Origin: JACVRW01 sp963746825
Lineage (GTDB): Bacteria > Actinomycetota > Thermoleophilia > Solirubrobacterales > Thermoleophilaceae
DNA length: 64,000 nucleotides
Direction of reading: 5' to 3'
Assembly: GCA_963746825.1 (NCBI GenBank)
Contig: CAVVCU010000008.1
Location: forward strand, 248,001 to 312,000
The notes under the pieces were generated by a model, which saw only the letters and a program-made list of their open reading frames with translations, was not told the origin of the DNA and made no database searches. Below, piece by piece: positions 62,747 to 64,000 of this stretch. Both the position numbers and the translations under genes were made by a program. Within the stretch, counting starts at the first letter, position 1; every line of letters starts with the position of its first letter.

Positions 62747-63687
62747 TGTGCGGGATCGCCGGGATCATCTACCGCGACGGCGGCGGCGAGCGCCACGTCG
62801 GGCGCGACATGACCGCGATGCTGCAGGCCATGAAGCACCGCGGGCCCGACTCCACGGGCTACGCGCTCTACCGCCCCGAGGCCGACGGCTACGTGATGCA
62901 CGTGAAGCTGGCCGAGGCCAACGGGCACGGCGGGGAGGACTTCGATCTCGCCGGGCGCCTGCGCCGCCAGCGCACCGAGATCGAGTCCCGCTTCGAGAAG
63001 TCCGGCGCCACCGTCAACTCGATGGAGGGCACCACCGACCACGCGATGACCGTGCTCTTCGGCTTCGACGGCGACCTCAAGCACCTGGCCGACTACATCG
63101 AGGACGTGAAGGGCACCGAGGTGCTGTCGCTGGGGCGCTCGCTCGAGATCATCAAGGACCTGGGAGACGCCGAGACGGTGGCCTCGGACTACAAGCTCGA
63201 CGGCTTTCTCGGCACCCACGCGATCGGCCACGCGCGCATGGCCACCGAGTCCGACGTGGACATCGCCAACGCGCATCCCTACTGGGCCTACCCCTTTCCC
63301 GACGTCGCGGTCGTGCACAACGGCCAGCTGACCAACTACCACATGTGGAAGCGCCGCCTCGAGCGCGCCGGGCACCGCTTCCAGTCCGAGTGCGACTCGG
63401 AGATCATCGCCGTCTACCTGGCCGAGCGCATGGCCCAGGGCGACTCGCTCGAGGAGTCGATGCAGCGCAGCCTCAGCGAGCTCGACGGCGTGTTCACCTA
63501 CATCTGCGTGACCGAGGACGCGCTCGGCGTGGCCAAGGACGAGCTGGGCGCCAAGCCGCTCGTGCTCTACGAATCGGACGACATCGTGGCGCTCGCCTCT
63601 GAGGAGATCGCCATCCGCAAGGTGGTCGACCGCGAGATCGAGACCTACGACCCATACGAGGGGGCGGTGATGGTGTGGAACCGGTAG
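62746..63687 (+). CDS. Class II glutamine amidotransferase-like subunit, copy 2
   Basis: 313 aa. MCGIAGIIYRDGG with the N-terminal nucleophile Cys, MKHRGPDSTGYALYRPE, GTHAIGHARMATESDVDIANAHPY and VVHNGQLTNYHMWKRRLE. Larger insert between residues ~45 and ~140 than in copy 1. No PurF/GlmS C-terminal domain. TGATG overlap with the ligase before it. Probably paired with the GXGXG gene that begins at its end. Confidence 0.88.
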   Translation: MCGIAGIIYRDGGGERHVGRDMTAMLQAMKHRGPDSTGYALYRPEADGYVMHVKLAEANGHGGEDFDLAGRLRRQRTEIESRFEKSGATVNSMEGTTDHAMTVLFGFDGDLKHLADYIEDVKGTEVLSLGRSLEIIKDLGDAETVASDYKLDGFLGTHAIGHARMATESDVDIANAHPYWAYPFPDVAVVHNGQLTNYHMWKRRLERAGHRFQSECDSEIIAVYLAERMAQGDSLEESMQRSLSELDGVFTYICVTEDALGVAKDELGAKPLVLYESDDIVALASEEIAIRKVVDREIETYDPYEGAVMVWNR

Positions 63688-64000
63688 CCCAGGCCGACAA
63701 CGGCGAGATCACGACGACCCTCGATGCGCGCGGCCTCGTCGAGCTCGACGGCAGCACGCCGAAGATCTCCGAGATCGACGGGCAGAGCGCGCAGTTCGAC
63801 GCCAGGGAGCTCTCCACGCGCAAGATCAACGCCGAGCTCAAGTGGCTGCTCTACGAGCAGGGCGTGACCGACGTGACCGTGCTCAACCCGAGCGCGCGCC
63901 ACTCGCTCGGGGTGGGCCTCCTCACCCGCTGCCGCGTGACCTTCGACGGCAGCCTGGGCTACTTCGGCTGCGGCCTCGGCGACGGCGCCGAGTTCCAGGT
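63675..64000 (+). CDS. GXGXG-type glutamate synthase-like subunit, copy 2 (5' part)
   Basis: GTG 63675 overlaps the amidotransferase end. The visible ~108 residues (VEPVAQADNGEITTTLDARG, STRKINAELKWLLYEQGVTDVTVLNPSARHSLGVGL, FDGSLGYFGCGLGDGAEFQV) begin a GXGXG β-helix like the subunit at 51552, and the window ends inside the gene. By analogy the FMN-binding partner should follow. Confidence 0.8.
   Translation, partial: MEPVAQADNGEITTTLDARGLVELDGSTPKISEIDGQSAQFDARELSTRKINAELKWLLYEQGVTDVTVLNPSARHSLGVGLLTRCRVTFDGSLGYFGCGLGDGAEFQ

Noticed and set aside
62746..63687. Annotation of the MCGIAG proteins as PurF, GlmS or asparagine synthetase.
   Set aside because: Both are only about 300 residues long, with no phosphoribosyltransferase, isomerase or synthetase domain after the glutaminase fold, and both sit with GXGXG subunits.

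Overview
The window is a GC-rich chromosomal segment (near 70 % by eye, not counted) with dense, mostly co-oriented genes, many GTG starts and 4-base ATGA/GTGA gene overlaps. The gene content (FtsH next to Hpt, ClpC, LysS, CoaX, a DUF559/AbiEi-type protein, WS/DGAT, heterotetrameric sarcosine-oxidase-type genes) and the TAnnnT-type -10 boxes placed 6-9 nt before start codons suggest an actinobacterium. My best guess is the Thermoleophilia/Solirubrobacterales; that is an inference from memory, not a search.

Layout. 0-8.9 kb: nucleoside uptake and (deoxy)ribose/purine salvage: the end of an ABC permease, an unknown 624-aa protein, a short ALDH-like protein, an aldehyde dehydrogenase, DeoC, a self-regulated-looking HTH/Clp-N pair, DeoB, a LOG-family protein and Hpt. 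8.9-10.9 kb: FtsH. 11-20.4 kb: a mixed accessory stretch (VOC, cupredoxin, SnoaL, NmrA-like, PadR plus MFS efflux, secreted GH6, YjbR, phosphoesterase, HAD, FixH-like plus cytochrome c). 20.4-22.1 kb: folP-folB-folK. 22.4-24.1 kb: histidine kinase and LuxR-type regulator. 24.3-31.8 kb: a type II fatty-acid synthesis operon (fabD-fabH-fabG-acpP-fabF-carboxyltransferase-SGNH-MaoC-fabI), followed by coaX and a WS/DGAT. 33.9-41.1 kb: DUF559 protein, Dus, GreA, LysS, lipoprotein, ClpC. 41.1-49.2 kb: a minus-strand amt operon with several small membrane proteins and ogt, divergent from a GAF-PucR regulator, a sensor-like membrane protein and a cation/proton antiporter.

The most interesting region is 49.2-64 kb. 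It holds a glutamine-synthetase-family gene divergent from mgsABC-like genes, then four sarcosine-oxidase-type subunits in the order D-A-G-B, formate-THF ligase and a GntR regulator. A second glutamine-synthetase-family gene with a second mgsA/mgsB pair runs off the window end. This matches the N-methylglutamate route of methylamine (or N-methyl amine) oxidation coupled to one-carbon folate chemistry, with its ATP-dependent and amidotransferase halves duplicated. A palindrome ACAAATTTGT/C lies at both promoters that flank the gntR block.

Quality caveat. By my reading about 27 single-base frame breaks disrupt otherwise well-conserved genes, and every one is repaired by removing one base. This one-sided pattern points to uncorrected insertion errors in the assembly rather than real gene decay. 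Broken genes are annotated as full genes with the suspected positions given.
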